Positions 26,801 to 35,884 of a stretch of 64,000 bases of DNA are shown in pieces (positions within the stretch are counted from its first letter, which is position 1; each line of letters starts with the position of its first letter). The DNA comes from Paenibacillus agri (GTDB taxonomy: Bacteria; Bacillota; Bacilli; Paenibacillales; Paenibacillaceae), in NCBI RefSeq assembly GCF_013359945.1, contig NZ_JABWCS010000206.1, forward strand, positions 97,959 to 161,958, in the 5' to 3' direction. Below the pieces are notes generated by a model. It saw nothing but the letters and a program-made list of their open reading frames with translations, was not told the DNA's origin and searched no databases. A program made the position numbers and the translations under genes.

Positions 26801-27694
26801 TATCTTAGATCGGCTATTCTGAACACTGGCCTCTGGTAGTATAACATAATGACCTTGTGTTATTGCTGCGGCAAAAGTACGTGTTTCTTTGAAAAAGGGC
26901 AGCAGAATCAGTGGTGAGTCGTTTTCAACTAGTATATCCCAAGCATTAGGCTCAAGAACGACTACGAATCGAGATTTATAGTCCTCATTTTCCTTTAAGG
27001 TAGCTAAAGCAAATGCATACGATTCATCTCGTGAGTCCGATGTGATACGTATAACTGATGGAGGTTCTGCAAGAGTATTTATAAGTTTTTGACACTCTTT
27101 ACTTCTTCCTGCAATTACAAGCTCAGAATTTGTATTTATTTCCGTTGCACAACTCCAATTATTCCAAGCCTGATCAATGTCCCAAGTACCCGATGGTCTT
27201 TTGCCTATGAAACGTGCAAACCAACGATGTACTGCAGGACATAATTCAAGCCAAGAAGCCAAATCATCTGCATTCAAGCCGATGACCTGTTTCCACTGAC
27301 CTTGTTGTTGTTTTTGACTGACCCAATCGTCACGATCACGCCACACTCTAGTAGTAACAAACAAGAATGTGGTTTCACTTTTTTCTAACCCCAAGGAGTC
27401 TGCCGTCCGTTTATTATAATCATCATTAGCCTTTGTCCCGACACCTGAGGTTGTACCAAATTCCCAAACTGAAGTTCCTTTGGGGATGTATTGATTCCCA
27501 TTTTCTACTTCTAGAAAGCCATCCCATCCTCCTACTAAAACACTATCACCTGAAGGGAAGCTCAAACTTTCGGGCTTAGAACTGGCAGTTATTAGCTTTT
27601 TTACCAATAATGGAAGCGTATCTTGAGCCTGCCTACGATTATTATCAGCCCAGTTTGTTATATTTTGTGCAGACACTTCCCAGCCTGTCGTCAT
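23897..27694 (-). CDS. 1265-aa STAND-like protein with nuclease-like N-domain and no P-loop
   Basis: The N-terminal about 130 residues contain SVLVGGWDGFLEV, then GTSVWEFGT and KANDDYNKRT, a pattern like the Asp and Glu-rich core of restriction-type nucleases. A segment near residue 190 (ELVIAGRSKECQKLINTLAE) looks like the start of a STAND/NACHT ATPase, but where a GxxGxGKT P-loop should follow it reads IRITSDSRDESYAFALATL, so nucleotide binding is doubtful. The last about 700 residues are helical and repetitive, like HEAT- or TPR-type sensor arms. Start follows AGGAGGGGTTTGTA. It is a single-gene unit of unknown function; a defence sensor role is inferred from architecture and island setting. 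Confidence 0.6.
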   Translation of the reverse strand: MTTGWEVSAQNITNWADNNRRQAQDTLPLLVKKLITASSKPESLSFPSGDSVLVGGWDGFLEVENGNQYIPKGTSVWEFGTTSGVGTKANDDYNKRTADSLGLEKSETTFLFVTTRVWRDRDDWVSQKQQQGQWKQVIGLNADDLASWLELCPAVHRWFARFIGKRPSGTWDIDQAWNNWSCATEINTNSELVIAGRSKECQKLINTLAEPPSVIRITSDSRDESYAFALATLKENEDYKSRFVVVLEPNAWDILVENDSPLILLPFFKETRTFAAAITQGHYVILPEASVQNSRSKIVVPLNKVDRNVQKDALIKMGLDNETAARVVETCRGNLKAIRRHEALIPLEMQTPSWARQGELIQPVLAILLAGTWRANNAADCNKLSELAGMPYSEFEQYCNSLALAEDPPIRRIGNTWTCLSRQDAWTLLSQNINEAVIARFSQVTKDVLSEIDPRFEASPEDTWIAAIEGEKLQFSEELRLGLSEMINFLAVFGDTDCRNIGVTTVQDKMAYLVRQLLIDDKSSTRWYSLREVLTFLAEAAPITFLEAIEVDLRNGDPAIKSLFRENFMIGASQANLLWALEIVSWNLECFSRTVRLLAKLDVLDPGGKYNNRPISSLREIFLGWLPQTTASLDIRLQVIDMLIRLEPITAWKLLLLLLPNPGEISSSIARPKKRQWDAGWLKRATIADRERHVEEITKRILANANIDNNLRWKQVIEVLPKLPPLCIEMTVSELEKLKPIDFISDALLEISDKLREMISRHRKFTEALWALPETILARLQTVYERFASNDIVSINMYLFNEYYPLLINSEPMKDYEKSRQKIEEFRIQALEQIWASEGWVGIERLLTEASLPSIVGSVLAKTIYSDVVEDQVLELLSTSDDKFGKFAYSFSAHKSYVIEGWVGKIQLNKKESWDIEKWTAFSLTLEFGAEVFALLDELGEAISNRYWNLISNFHLDEKDFEYGEWIIRKLIECNRPLAALDAIHRFMRTIGTKITISSELIAEALELTATDKGTAENTAYFNQISYEIAQLFVNLQNSGDLQEGRMAKLEWMYMPLFEHREIRPQTLIKAALNEPGAFVQLMRMLYRSEPEIEDENEGLSSETVTQMAKSAYMLLNMITTVPGQKDNEIDSVMLRDWGEQVRRLANIYNRSAVVDSRIGGVLVHSPIGSDGIWPHESVRDLFEYFESDVIERGFIIGQFNQRGFTSRSIGEGGQQERELAANYEGQAAALQFVWPRTAAVLRQISQGYVRDAAWEDVEAELRNF

Positions 27695-27854
27695 TACAAA
27701 CCCCTCCTGGAATTGATTTTCACGAAATTTTCAAAAATAATACCAAAAAGTGTTTTAATCTATATCAATTAATTTTACATATAGTCCTACTTAAGATAGA
27801 TTCTCTCTAATGTTATCACTAAGTTATACATAATACTTTTGATTCTTACTGCAC

Positions 27855-29003
27855 TCACACATCTTGTTGATTATTAACGATTAGTCTAAGCGTAGGCTCA
27901 ATTTCCTTAAGTTTAAGTGATCCTTTTTCCATGGTACAAAGCATTTCTATAAACTCTCGCGGTACGCCAGACTCATTGATAATTTGTAGCTCATTTTTGA
28001 AATTATCCTGTAGTAGCATTTTTATCCCTTTATTCAACAGAATAGGTTTAGGAACCGGAATCACATCATCTAACGGTTCTTTTGATCTCATCTTGTGAAT
28101 GGACATTTGCTTCAATAAAGAAGTATATCTGCTCTGATCAATTATTCCTAATTCTTGAGCTCGGTATAACATAGCTGCGATTGATACTTTCCAATATTTT
28201 TTCAACTCTATGAAGTGAATCAACTTTGTAGAAGTAACTGTCTTTGCAAATGCCTTTGCAGGTAATAGCAATGCTGATGCAAAGCGATTTGCCTGATTCT
28301 CAATGATCTTGAATTCCTCTCTTGAGAGGATATCCTGATTGTGAATATGATTGTGCATCAAGCGATGGCCAATTTCATGCGCCGCATCAAATTGTCTTCT
28401 TGCAGCAGACTCCTTATCATTCCCTAAGAAAATATAAGGGCGCCCTTTTCTGGATTGACAGAACGCATCTACTTTCAAGCTCTCCATATCAATAGAAAAA
28501 ACAACGATGCCGTTTCTTTCCATAAGATTAACAATATTATTGATAGGATTTTCTCCAAGTCCCCAAAACTGTCTGACATGCTCTGAAAGTAATTCTATAG
28601 CATCATTATCCCATTCTTCCTGGTCAAATGAAGAAAGATCAGGCAAGTTCAATTCGGGGAATTCAATGTACTTTTGCAGATAATCATATATATATCCTGC
28701 AAGCTTTGATTTATTATATTGAATTTCCTTATTCTTTTTCGTTGCTGCTGCAGATGCCCTAAAGAAAGTATTACCTATGATATGTTCTTCATAATTCTTA
28801 TAAAAAAAACTCTTGGGGAAATCCAACTCACGAATAATCCCCATCATTGTGCTTGGCTTTGGTTCATTTTCTCCCAGTTCATATTGAGAAATAGCTTGTT
28901 TAGAAAGGCCTACTCTCGACGCTAGCTCATTAATACTTAGGCCTCTTACTAAACGAGCCTCCTTAAGTCTAGCCGGAATGATACCCTGATCTTCTTTGAA
29001 CAT
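27855..29003 (-). CDS. XRE regulator with ImmA/IrrE-type metallopeptidase domain
   Basis: The 382-residue protein has an N-terminal helix-turn-helix (LKEARLVRGLSINELASRVG, then LSKQAISQYELGENEPKPS) and, from about residue 200, FDAAHEIGHRLMHNH with the HExxH zinc site and ENQANRFASALLLP with a possible third ligand. COG2856-type proteases cleave cognate repressors or antitoxins, for example in mobile elements and stress responses. It lies 15 bp after the preceding gene, so both are one operon, and it may sense the state of that gene's product. Start follows AGGAAAGTATT. Confidence 0.92.
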   Translation of the reverse strand: MFKEDQGIIPARLKEARLVRGLSINELASRVGLSKQAISQYELGENEPKPSTMMGIIRELDFPKSFFYKNYEEHIIGNTFFRASAAATKKNKEIQYNKSKLAGYIYDYLQKYIEFPELNLPDLSSFDQEEWDNDAIELLSEHVRQFWGLGENPINNIVNLMERNGIVVFSIDMESLKVDAFCQSRKGRPYIFLGNDKESAARRQFDAAHEIGHRLMHNHIHNQDILSREEFKIIENQANRFASALLLPAKAFAKTVTSTKLIHFIELKKYWKVSIAAMLYRAQELGIIDQSRYTSLLKQMSIHKMRSKEPLDDVIPVPKPILLNKGIKMLLQDNFKNELQIINESGVPREFIEMLCTMEKGSLKLKEIEPTLRLIVNNQQDV

Positions 29004-29018
29004 AATACTTTCCTACTT

Positions 29019-29723
29019 TCATACTGACGGATCAGATTTGAGTTTCAGAGGAATATCCTCGTCAGTTTGATGCGCTGTCTCCTTAAACGATATCTTAATA
29101 TCTTCACTGTCTTCATACACATTAATTGTCCTTACATTGTCTACGATATCATCTAATACCATACTTGTAGTATTCTCTAGGAATATCCAATCTGTATGAT
29201 CCGGCATTAATGCACCTTCTCTAATCGAACCATCATAAGGATCATATGCAACAATTAAACCAAAAGGGTAATTATCCGTGCCTAACGGATGCATTGCCCT
29301 TTGGTATTGAATATCAATATCTGGAGAGTCCTCAGGTAACCCTTCCTCAATTAACCTTGGGATGTTTGAGACAGAAAAGTTCTTTCTATACGTACTCGCA
29401 CTGTCAAACATGTCTTTTTTAGTAGCTAACGGTAAGACAAGGATAGATATATTTCTTAGCTTCTCCCTTAATACTATATAGGGATGGAATCCCGATTTTT
29501 TCTTCTCAAACTCTATTTGCAGATGTGGATTATTCTCAATAGATTTTGTTACCTCTGTATTAACAAGGTCATAACGGTTTTTAGGAATTGAAGTATCTGT
29601 TACTATATCAGAGAATAGTTCTAGGTATAACTGATGCCGCTTAAACCCTTTTCGTATACCTTCACGTATAACTGTTCTCTGCTCCAAGAGAAGCATGCAT
29701 TTCTGATATATATCTGTACTCAT
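29019..29723 (-). CDS. 234-aa hypothetical protein coupled to the XRE-ImmA gene
   Basis: The soluble protein begins MSTDIYQKCMLLLEQRTVIR after GGGAGGGATATAAT. The centre reads GFHPYIVLREKLRNISILVL; the rest has no motif that I recognise. Operons of this type (small accessory gene followed by an XRE-ImmA protease) often make a toxin-antitoxin-like or repressor module, and this could be the partner or substrate of the protease. That is inference from order and spacing only. Confidence 0.55.
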   Translation of the reverse strand: MSTDIYQKCMLLLEQRTVIREGIRKGFKRHQLYLELFSDIVTDTSIPKNRYDLVNTEVTKSIENNPHLQIEFEKKKSGFHPYIVLREKLRNISILVLPLATKKDMFDSASTYRKNFSVSNIPRLIEEGLPEDSPDIDIQYQRAMHPLGTDNYPFGLIVAYDPYDGSIREGALMPDHTDWIFLENTTSMVLDDIVDNVRTINVYEDSEDIKISFKETAHQTDEDIPLKLKSDPSV

Positions 29724-29918
29724 ATTATATCCCTCCCGTTTGTCTATGCCCTTAATACTAACTTATACCAATTAACCTTTTTTGTCTAGTTTAAAGTTAT
29801 TTTATTAACACTCGTAAAGTTATAAGGTGTTTATGTATACGAATGTCAACAAAAATCATTTTCAAATTTTCAATTTTCCATAAGTCTTTGATGCCCAGGG
29901 ATAACACACCATAACAAA

Positions 29919-29956
29919 AAAAATCCGTTCTTACATGGAGTGCAAGAACAGATTTG
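29919..29956 (-). terminator. Terminator after the 240-aa gene
   Basis: AATCCGTTCTT and AAGAACAGATT pair imperfectly across a short loop, with an A-run on the plus strand giving a T-run on the minus strand. Confidence 0.6.
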
Positions 29957-29972
29957 ATTAACATTAGTTATA

Positions 29973-30692
29973 TCAATTAATTTTAAATAATTCATGGAAA
30001 ATCTCACTACTTTTCTTTACGATATCTTCTATTTCTAACAAAAGTGAATTAGTGAATTTTATATCATTTTCTTCGACAAGCCAGTCAAATCGAAGATCAA
30101 AGTGATGATGTACGTTTGCATAGTCATATAGAGCCTTCAAAGAAATATTGTTATAATTCGGTAAATTCGCAAGAGAGATACGAGCACTAATAGGAAGCAT
30201 CCTCCTACTACCCCGCCCCTTAAACTCTCGACTAAGGTTTGATGGGAGCTTTTTAAAGTGATCATTCATCTTTTGGGCGACATGTTCCTTACTTTCCTCT
30301 TCACTTTTGTTAAAACTTACGCCTAACTGATCATAGTCATTTCTATACTTCGAATCAATATCATAATCCTCTGACATAAAATGAACTTGCATCGCACGTG
30401 CATATTCTTTGCCAAATTTATTAATATTGTATATATTCACAAAATCCTCAAGTAAGGGTTTTAAATAGTATCTCTTAATTGAGTATAGATCAGGCTCATT
30501 TTGAAGAAGAGCATTGATTATTTGTGATGAACTTCTTAGTATTCCTTCATACAAAGATTCACTAAAAGCTAACCTCTTGCATGCCATTCCCTGTTCGCTA
30601 TCTATTTTTTTTTGTATATAATCTGAGGACAACTCCTTCTTAATTACTAATGAACTTGTAATTTCCAAAATTCGATGCGTCTCATCATTCAT
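29973..30692 (-). CDS. 240-aa hypothetical protein
   Basis: The mostly helical protein begins MNDETHRILEITSSLVIKKE after AAAAGGTGATAGATTG. A C-terminal YANVHHHFDLRFDWLVEEND segment with three His could bind metal, but there is no clear family. It sits between the helicase (with a terminator between) and the XRE-ImmA pair, and so is probably a single-gene unit of the island. Confidence 0.5.
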   Translation of the reverse strand: MNDETHRILEITSSLVIKKELSSDYIQKKIDSEQGMACKRLAFSESLYEGILRSSSQIINALLQNEPDLYSIKRYYLKPLLEDFVNIYNINKFGKEYARAMQVHFMSEDYDIDSKYRNDYDQLGVSFNKSEEESKEHVAQKMNDHFKKLPSNLSREFKGRGSRRMLPISARISLANLPNYNNISLKALYDYANVHHHFDLRFDWLVEENDIKFTNSLLLEIEDIVKKSSEIFHELFKIN

Positions 30693-30723
30693 CAATCTAT
30701 CACCTTTTCATTCTATACTTTTA

Positions 30724-30763
30724 GCTTAAAGTTAAGAGTCGCCCTTTTGCGGCGACTCTTAAC
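30724..30763 (-). terminator. Strong hairpin terminator after the helicase
   Basis: AAAGTTAAGAGTCGCC and GGCGACTCTTAACTTT form a perfect 16-bp stem around CTTTTGC, one base after the helicase stop. Confidence 0.85.
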
Positions 30764-30764
30764 T

Positions 30765-33314
30765 TTATCGTAATGGAACTGTGAATTTATCCACAATTTG
30801 GTTATATAAAAGATTATAGGTAGAAAGTAGGTTATGGACTTCAGCTACTTTCCAATACAATGGGGGTTTTTGGGAAAGAGCCTTAGCGAAATTCAACAGA
30901 GCATCCTTAAATTGTTTTAGCAATGCTTCATTCATAACTCTACTATCGTCCGAAGGATGGGTATTATCTAAAGACTTTGTGGCCCGATGCAACATGATAG
31001 GAATGAACTTTTGTTCAGTACCATACTTATCATTATGCCATTGTATCGAATGTAGTAACTGTTCTACTTCCTTTCTAGAAATTTTATCATTGATACTATT
31101 GTTCTTTGCTTCAATGATAAGGTTGACACCGTCCTCTAATCTCCAAAGGTTATCTGGCCCATCACCTTCATCTTCTTCCGGCATCTGTGAGGTGAAACCG
31201 AGGAAATCTCCAATCTGATGAACTGCCCTTTCAAACGCATGTGAATCAACATCTGGAGAGTAAATTAAATCTGCATATAAGTGCTCAATGGCAATAATTA
31301 CATCTGTTGCATTAGAGTATTGCGATAGCCATTTTACAATAATATCTGCTTGTTTTCCCTTTACCTTGGTTAACTTAGAATAAGTATGTGCCTGTGTTTT
31401 TAGTACTTTCGATGAAAGCTTTCTGGCCTTCACCTGCATATCAGAAGCACCTACAGGATTTATCGAATCTAATAAAGTCGCTCCCATTTGTAGATAATAT
31501 GCCTCGTCAATTATACTCATAGCAGCTTTGTGCGTATTTATAATATCGCTTATAGTACCGCAAGCTTCTTCATAATCTTCATCGTGATACTTTACAAGCG
31601 CTACACGCTCAGTTTCTGCAATATCAAGAAGGTAAGATGTCGCACTCTTATCGTCAGGTTCAGCATTTAATATCATATCCTTGTGAAATTGACGCCATTC
31701 TGGATCTCCTTTTAAGCAATCCTCTACTGCTGCAGAAATTTCATTTAACGCCTCTTCAGAGGAATTCGGTTTATGGTCACCGAACAGGTTAAGGCCAAAA
31801 TCAATCTGTGCTCTTGTAGAAGGATTAAAGAATGCCTGATTTGCATCGATACCAATAAAGCTTAGAAGTGAATTATCTAAAATAAACACAGCGCAATGAT
31901 CACTACCTGATCTGACAGCTCTTCCCAACCCCTGTTCAATAGTTTGAGCTGTTTGAGCAAGTAAAAACGGTGATCCTTCGCGAACAATTGAAATGTAACG
32001 TTCTCTGGTTGTAGCTGTACTTGGTTTACCATCTAGGACTAAAATCCTACAAGAATCACCGGCTAAATCAACACCATCATATCGATTCAAAAATACCATT
32101 AAATTCCCTTTAGATTCTCGCAAAGTCCTAGTTGCTGTTAAGATGTTATCTTTGTCCACAATTGTCGGATTATATTTTTTCCACACCTTTGCCTTTTGAC
32201 TGTTCGGCACAATCACCACAACATTATGCTTTTCAGCATATTTTGCTATTACTGGCCGCATAATCTCGTCAGTCAAATCAGCATAATATCTCTTTGGAGC
32301 AATAATTAGCCGCTCACCTGCATCTCCCTGGTTATCAACCTCTAAAGGAGTTACAACTGAACTTTTCTCAATTCCAAGTTCAGTTATTAAGTCAGTATTA
32401 TTATTAAACGTCGCTGACATTATAAAACGGTGTTTTGCATTGAAAAAGGAAGGAATTCTTTGCACAGGAATTTGTAATGGTGTAATTTCAATCTGCGTAC
32501 CACTTATATAACATTGACTCTTAGATAGCTCATCTCCAACAATGCCCCAATTAAAAAAAACTGTCGCGTCATCATCTTGATGTAGCTTTTGAAGAATATT
32601 AAGTATCGCATCTTTGTGCTGTCTCCAAACCCAATAAGGGACAAGCCGAGAAACTGTAGAGCTGCCAGACTTTATGGATGTAAGTGCCCCTTCACCCTGC
32701 TCACGAATAGAAGCCTCAAATAATTTGAATAGTTGGGAATAAGCAGGATGTTTTTTTTCAATTAATATTGTACTTTGTTGACGAGCTTTTTTAATACAAC
32801 TATGAGCATCATCGATGACCAATGCACCTATTTCTTGTATGGGACGAGAACCATATCCGTCAACACCGAAAATTGAGCGGCCATTAAACATTCTTTCAAA
32901 TGTTGTTATAAGAATTGCTTTTTTATTTAAAAAATCTACCGGGAACTCAGCAGCTTGTCCCGGTTCTGAATCGATTGTAACTACAGGGATATTATGAATT
33001 GCAGCTTGTTCAACAGCTTGATCTACCAGTTGAGTATCAGGACAAAGATAAACGACTGTTCCAACTCCCTCGTTCATTTTAGACAGAAGCATCAACTGAC
33101 CAATCAAGGTCTTTCCTGCACCTGTATTTAATATTCCAACTACGTCCCTGTCTACACGCTTACTATGCCACAATTTCAAAAAATCACTTTGGATATCACG
33201 GAGATAGTCATACCCCTCTTGGTGAATTAACGTCTTAAATATTTCAATTGGGTCTATGGGCTTTTGCGGACCGCCGCCGCCCCCACCTCTAATCCTATTC
33301 CTAAATAGACTCAT
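30765..33314 (-). CDS. DEAD/DEAH-type helicase with C-terminal nuclease-like motif
   Basis: The 849-residue protein starts MSLFRNRIRGGGGGGPQKP, an unusual run of six Gly, then shows LNTGAGKTLIGQL (motif I), ALVIDDAHS (motif II), FIMSATFN (motif III) and QGLGRAVRSGSDH (motif VI) of superfamily 2 helicases. Near residue 735, GPDNLWRLEDGVNLIIEAKN gives an Asp followed by Glu-x-Lys, as in PD-(D/E)XK nucleases, so this may be a helicase-nuclease fusion. Start follows GGAGAATCACT. It is followed by a strong terminator. A role in defence or DNA degradation is inferred; the family is not named. Confidence 0.8.
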   Translation of the reverse strand: MSLFRNRIRGGGGGGPQKPIDPIEIFKTLIHQEGYDYLRDIQSDFLKLWHSKRVDRDVVGILNTGAGKTLIGQLMLLSKMNEGVGTVVYLCPDTQLVDQAVEQAAIHNIPVVTIDSEPGQAAEFPVDFLNKKAILITTFERMFNGRSIFGVDGYGSRPIQEIGALVIDDAHSCIKKARQQSTILIEKKHPAYSQLFKLFEASIREQGEGALTSIKSGSSTVSRLVPYWVWRQHKDAILNILQKLHQDDDATVFFNWGIVGDELSKSQCYISGTQIEITPLQIPVQRIPSFFNAKHRFIMSATFNNNTDLITELGIEKSSVVTPLEVDNQGDAGERLIIAPKRYYADLTDEIMRPVIAKYAEKHNVVVIVPNSQKAKVWKKYNPTIVDKDNILTATRTLRESKGNLMVFLNRYDGVDLAGDSCRILVLDGKPSTATTRERYISIVREGSPFLLAQTAQTIEQGLGRAVRSGSDHCAVFILDNSLLSFIGIDANQAFFNPSTRAQIDFGLNLFGDHKPNSSEEALNEISAAVEDCLKGDPEWRQFHKDMILNAEPDDKSATSYLLDIAETERVALVKYHDEDYEEACGTISDIINTHKAAMSIIDEAYYLQMGATLLDSINPVGASDMQVKARKLSSKVLKTQAHTYSKLTKVKGKQADIIVKWLSQYSNATDVIIAIEHLYADLIYSPDVDSHAFERAVHQIGDFLGFTSQMPEEDEGDGPDNLWRLEDGVNLIIEAKNNSINDKISRKEVEQLLHSIQWHNDKYGTEQKFIPIMLHRATKSLDNTHPSDDSRVMNEALLKQFKDALLNFAKALSQKPPLYWKVAEVHNLLSTYNLLYNQIVDKFTVPLR

Positions 33315-33481
33315 AGTGATTCTCCATTCCTATTTTGTAGATTATTGTCTAATATTATAACTTAACCCTTCTGTCGAAAGCTGTTAGTTTTCGCCGTCGA
33401 TTTAGGACATTCTACTTTTATAAAGAGTTTTGGGACCTACTATGAGTCTATCCAAAAAAAAACTGAAGATCATTAGGAGTG

Positions 33482-34243
33482 CTAAACTGCAATAATTTGT
33501 AACTTCACTCCGTTCAATACATCAGGATCATTGATTATACAACGTATATATTCCATCCATTTAGATATAGTCTTTTTATTAGGTTCCCATTCAGGATTGA
33601 CATACTTCAAGTAAGAGTTCTCATTGTTATAACTAAGTTCAAAGACTACTCGAGATTTTCCAGCATACTCTTGACCCTGTTTGATTCCTAAATTTATAAG
33701 TCGCACAGTCATTTGAACTGGATTCCATTCAATTAGATTTCTATACTCAGAAATTTTCATGGGCTGTTCATTGTAGCTTATTACCCCACCCTTGTGATAA
33801 ATCAATTGTCCTCTTTCATATTCCTTATAATTGAGAATTTGAATGTGACCTGAACGCTCATCTCCTGGAAAATCAAGAATCAATGCATTAATTCCAAAAA
33901 AAGTGTCCTGCTGCACTAAATCTTTTAATCTATAGCAATTCTTTAGCATATTTTCTTCAATTTGACTTGTTAGTGCATCTAATTTAGTGTATGTAGGTAA
34001 ATCTAAAGACTTAATTTTTTCTTGGCTTAACTGATGATTCCACCATTGCAGGACTACATTTCCATATTTAGTCTCAGAGATAAATTCGATTTCATAAAGC
34101 TTTCCATTATCTTCGCATTGTATTAGGTATTTATAAAGCTCCAATCCATCTTCATCAGGGTCATATTGATATGTAGTTCTGTAGCCCCTATACTTGATAT
34201 CCGACACAGATAGTCTTACATGTTCCGTCCTAAATTCTATCAT
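33482..34243 (-). CDS. 253-aa hypothetical protein
   Basis: The protein begins MIEFRTEHVRLSVSDIKYRG after GAGGAGACAATAGCTG and is rich in aromatic and charged residues with no known motif. Codon use and AT content match the neighbouring helicase. The two are 167 bp apart in the same direction, so they may be functionally linked, but there is room for a separate promoter. Confidence 0.55.
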   Translation of the reverse strand: MIEFRTEHVRLSVSDIKYRGYRTTYQYDPDEDGLELYKYLIQCEDNGKLYEIEFISETKYGNVVLQWWNHQLSQEKIKSLDLPTYTKLDALTSQIEENMLKNCYRLKDLVQQDTFFGINALILDFPGDERSGHIQILNYKEYERGQLIYHKGGVISYNEQPMKISEYRNLIEWNPVQMTVRLINLGIKQGQEYAGKSRVVFELSYNNENSYLKYVNPEWEPNKKTISKWMEYIRCIINDPDVLNGVKLQIIAV

Positions 34244-34374
34244 CAGCTATTGTCTCCTCTGTCATAAAAGTAGAATGTGGCTCTATTCGTTTCTACTTAT
34301 AATTTTAAGCTGCTTCACTTCCACGCTACAATAATTTATGTTTTATCTATTTAATTAGTGTCATTAGCTGCAAC

Positions 34375-34635
34375 TTAAAGGTGCTGTAGCTTCTGACGTA
34401 TATGATCGTCACATTGGTCACAAACTAAAAAATGTTTCTTCCCATTACCAATAAATTTAGCTCTCAAGTCGAAATTCACTTCAGGTAAAGTACTATCAGG
34501 TAAAAAACTTACTTGACACACCCCGCAAGATGCATGTATTTTCATATAGCATTTTATACATAACGTCCCCAAATTGTTAACCGAATGAGAAAAAAGCATA
34601 TCTACTGCATTTAAACATAATGAGCAACAAAACAT
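34375..34635 (-). CDS. Small zinc-ribbon protein with four CxxC pairs
   Basis: The 86-residue protein starts at the ATG after GGAGGTATGATCTA and reads MFCCSLC, TLCIKCYMK, SCGVCQ and LVCDQCDDH, four Cys pairs that can bind two zinc ions. Such proteins are usually nucleic-acid or protein adaptors. A longer frame to 34665 runs upstream of the ribosome binding site and was rejected. No family is named. Confidence 0.65.
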   Translation of the reverse strand: MFCCSLCLNAVDMLFSHSVNNLGTLCIKCYMKIHASCGVCQVSFLPDSTLPEVNFDLRAKFIGNGKKHFLVCDQCDDHIRQKLQHL

Positions 34636-34851
34636 TAGATCATACCTCCAATTGTACTGACGCAAAAAAAACCGCAGACTTCACCTTATATAGGTTAGTT
34701 TACGGTTCTTCCGCCTAGCCAGATTCTATTTATAAGAATATAGATTATTGTAGAACATTTTGCAATGCAAAAATAGATAATCAGAAGGTAAACAATAACA
34801 AAGGTCGTAGTTATTATCTGTACAGAAAATAATCTTAGGAGGATATATTGA

Positions 34852-35535
34852 ATGTCAGATTGCTATACACTGGTCCAAATTTCCCGAAAATCAATTGGGG
34901 AGGAGGATGGTAAAAATAAAGTTACATACAGCGCTCGGTTAGCTATTAAAAGTGATAATCACTGCTATGATTTGGTGAATGGTTGGGAAAATTTTATTAA
35001 TGACGAATGGATAGACCCAGCTCAACCTAAATATGATGTTATTCCAGCAGTGTATTGTTTTTATGATAGCAATCGTAAGCCCTTGTATGTAGGTGAGACT
35101 AATCGATTATATGCACGTACCATTATCGAGCATCTTAAAGGTGATACAAATACCGTAGCATATGAGCTCTTTCTTCGCTTTCGATATTTGAGAATTTATG
35201 ATTTATCTATAGAAGAATCTGCTCATCGAAAGTTGTTAGAGCAGATGATTATTTTTGACCAGAAACCATTGTATAACTTGATGACACTGGGATTGTTCGA
35301 AGATAAAGAACATTTTTGCAAAAGATTGAGCGAATCATTAACTAGAGATAATTGGTCTGATGTAACAGTGGAGCAAAGAAATTGGTTTGAGAATAAGTTT
35401 CCACGTAATCAAGCAAGGATAAATAAGTGGAAAGAAAAGGACCGTAAACGGAAGGAAAAGGAATTGCAAAAGATACAAACAGCAGAATTAAAGAAAATAA
35501 AGAAGAAAGAAGGCAGTAAAAAAGGCTCCTTATAA
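34852..35535 (+). CDS. GIY-YIG nuclease-like protein
   Basis: The 227-residue protein is on the opposite strand to its neighbours and starts after GGAGGATATATTGA. The central part shows PAVYCFYDSNRKPLYVGET, then RLYARTIIEHL and LLEQMIIFDQKPLYN, the Tyr-Tyr/Arg/Glu order of a GIY-YIG nuclease domain. The C-terminal 60 residues are Lys-rich and probably bind nucleic acid. It is likely a stand-alone accessory nuclease of the island; its target is unknown. Confidence 0.75.
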   Translation: MSDCYTLVQISRKSIGEEDGKNKVTYSARLAIKSDNHCYDLVNGWENFINDEWIDPAQPKYDVIPAVYCFYDSNRKPLYVGETNRLYARTIIEHLKGDTNTVAYELFLRFRYLRIYDLSIEESAHRKLLEQMIIFDQKPLYNLMTLGLFEDKEHFCKRLSESLTRDNWSDVTVEQRNWFENKFPRNQARINKWKEKDRKRKEKELQKIQTAELKKIKKKEGSKKGSL

Positions 35536-35591
35536 AATTTAAGAAAACCTCCTGCTCTCTATGTTACAATAATTCAGAACTTTTACAAAGT

Positions 35592-35823
35592 CTATCGTCT
35601 TTTACGTAGTTCTCTTTTAATTGTACTTTCACTAATCCTAGTTAAATCCACAACTTCCCTCATTGTACGTGTTTGTAACAATTCAATAGCATGTTCTATT
35701 TGTCTTTTTGTGAATTTAGGGGGTCTTCCTTCACGGAACCCCTCCTTTTGCCTAGCTATTGCTTTACCAGCCTGAGTTCTCTCAATAATCATTGACCTTT
35801 CGAATGGATCGTCTACACTTAGT
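35592..35823 (-). pseudogene. C-terminal fragment of a serine resolvase
   Basis: The minus-strand frame reads VDDPFERSMIIERTQAGKAI, FREGRPPKFTKRQIEHAIE and VVDLTRISESTIKRELRKR, the hinge and helix-turn-helix of a Tn3-type resolvase. The catalytic domain is missing. The fragment ends at the left end of the IS3-family element, which probably truncated it. Confidence 0.75.
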
Positions 35824-35884
35824 TGGACAATAAAAATAAGGGCTTGTAGAATAAACCTATCACCTTAAGGAGCGGATCTCTACA

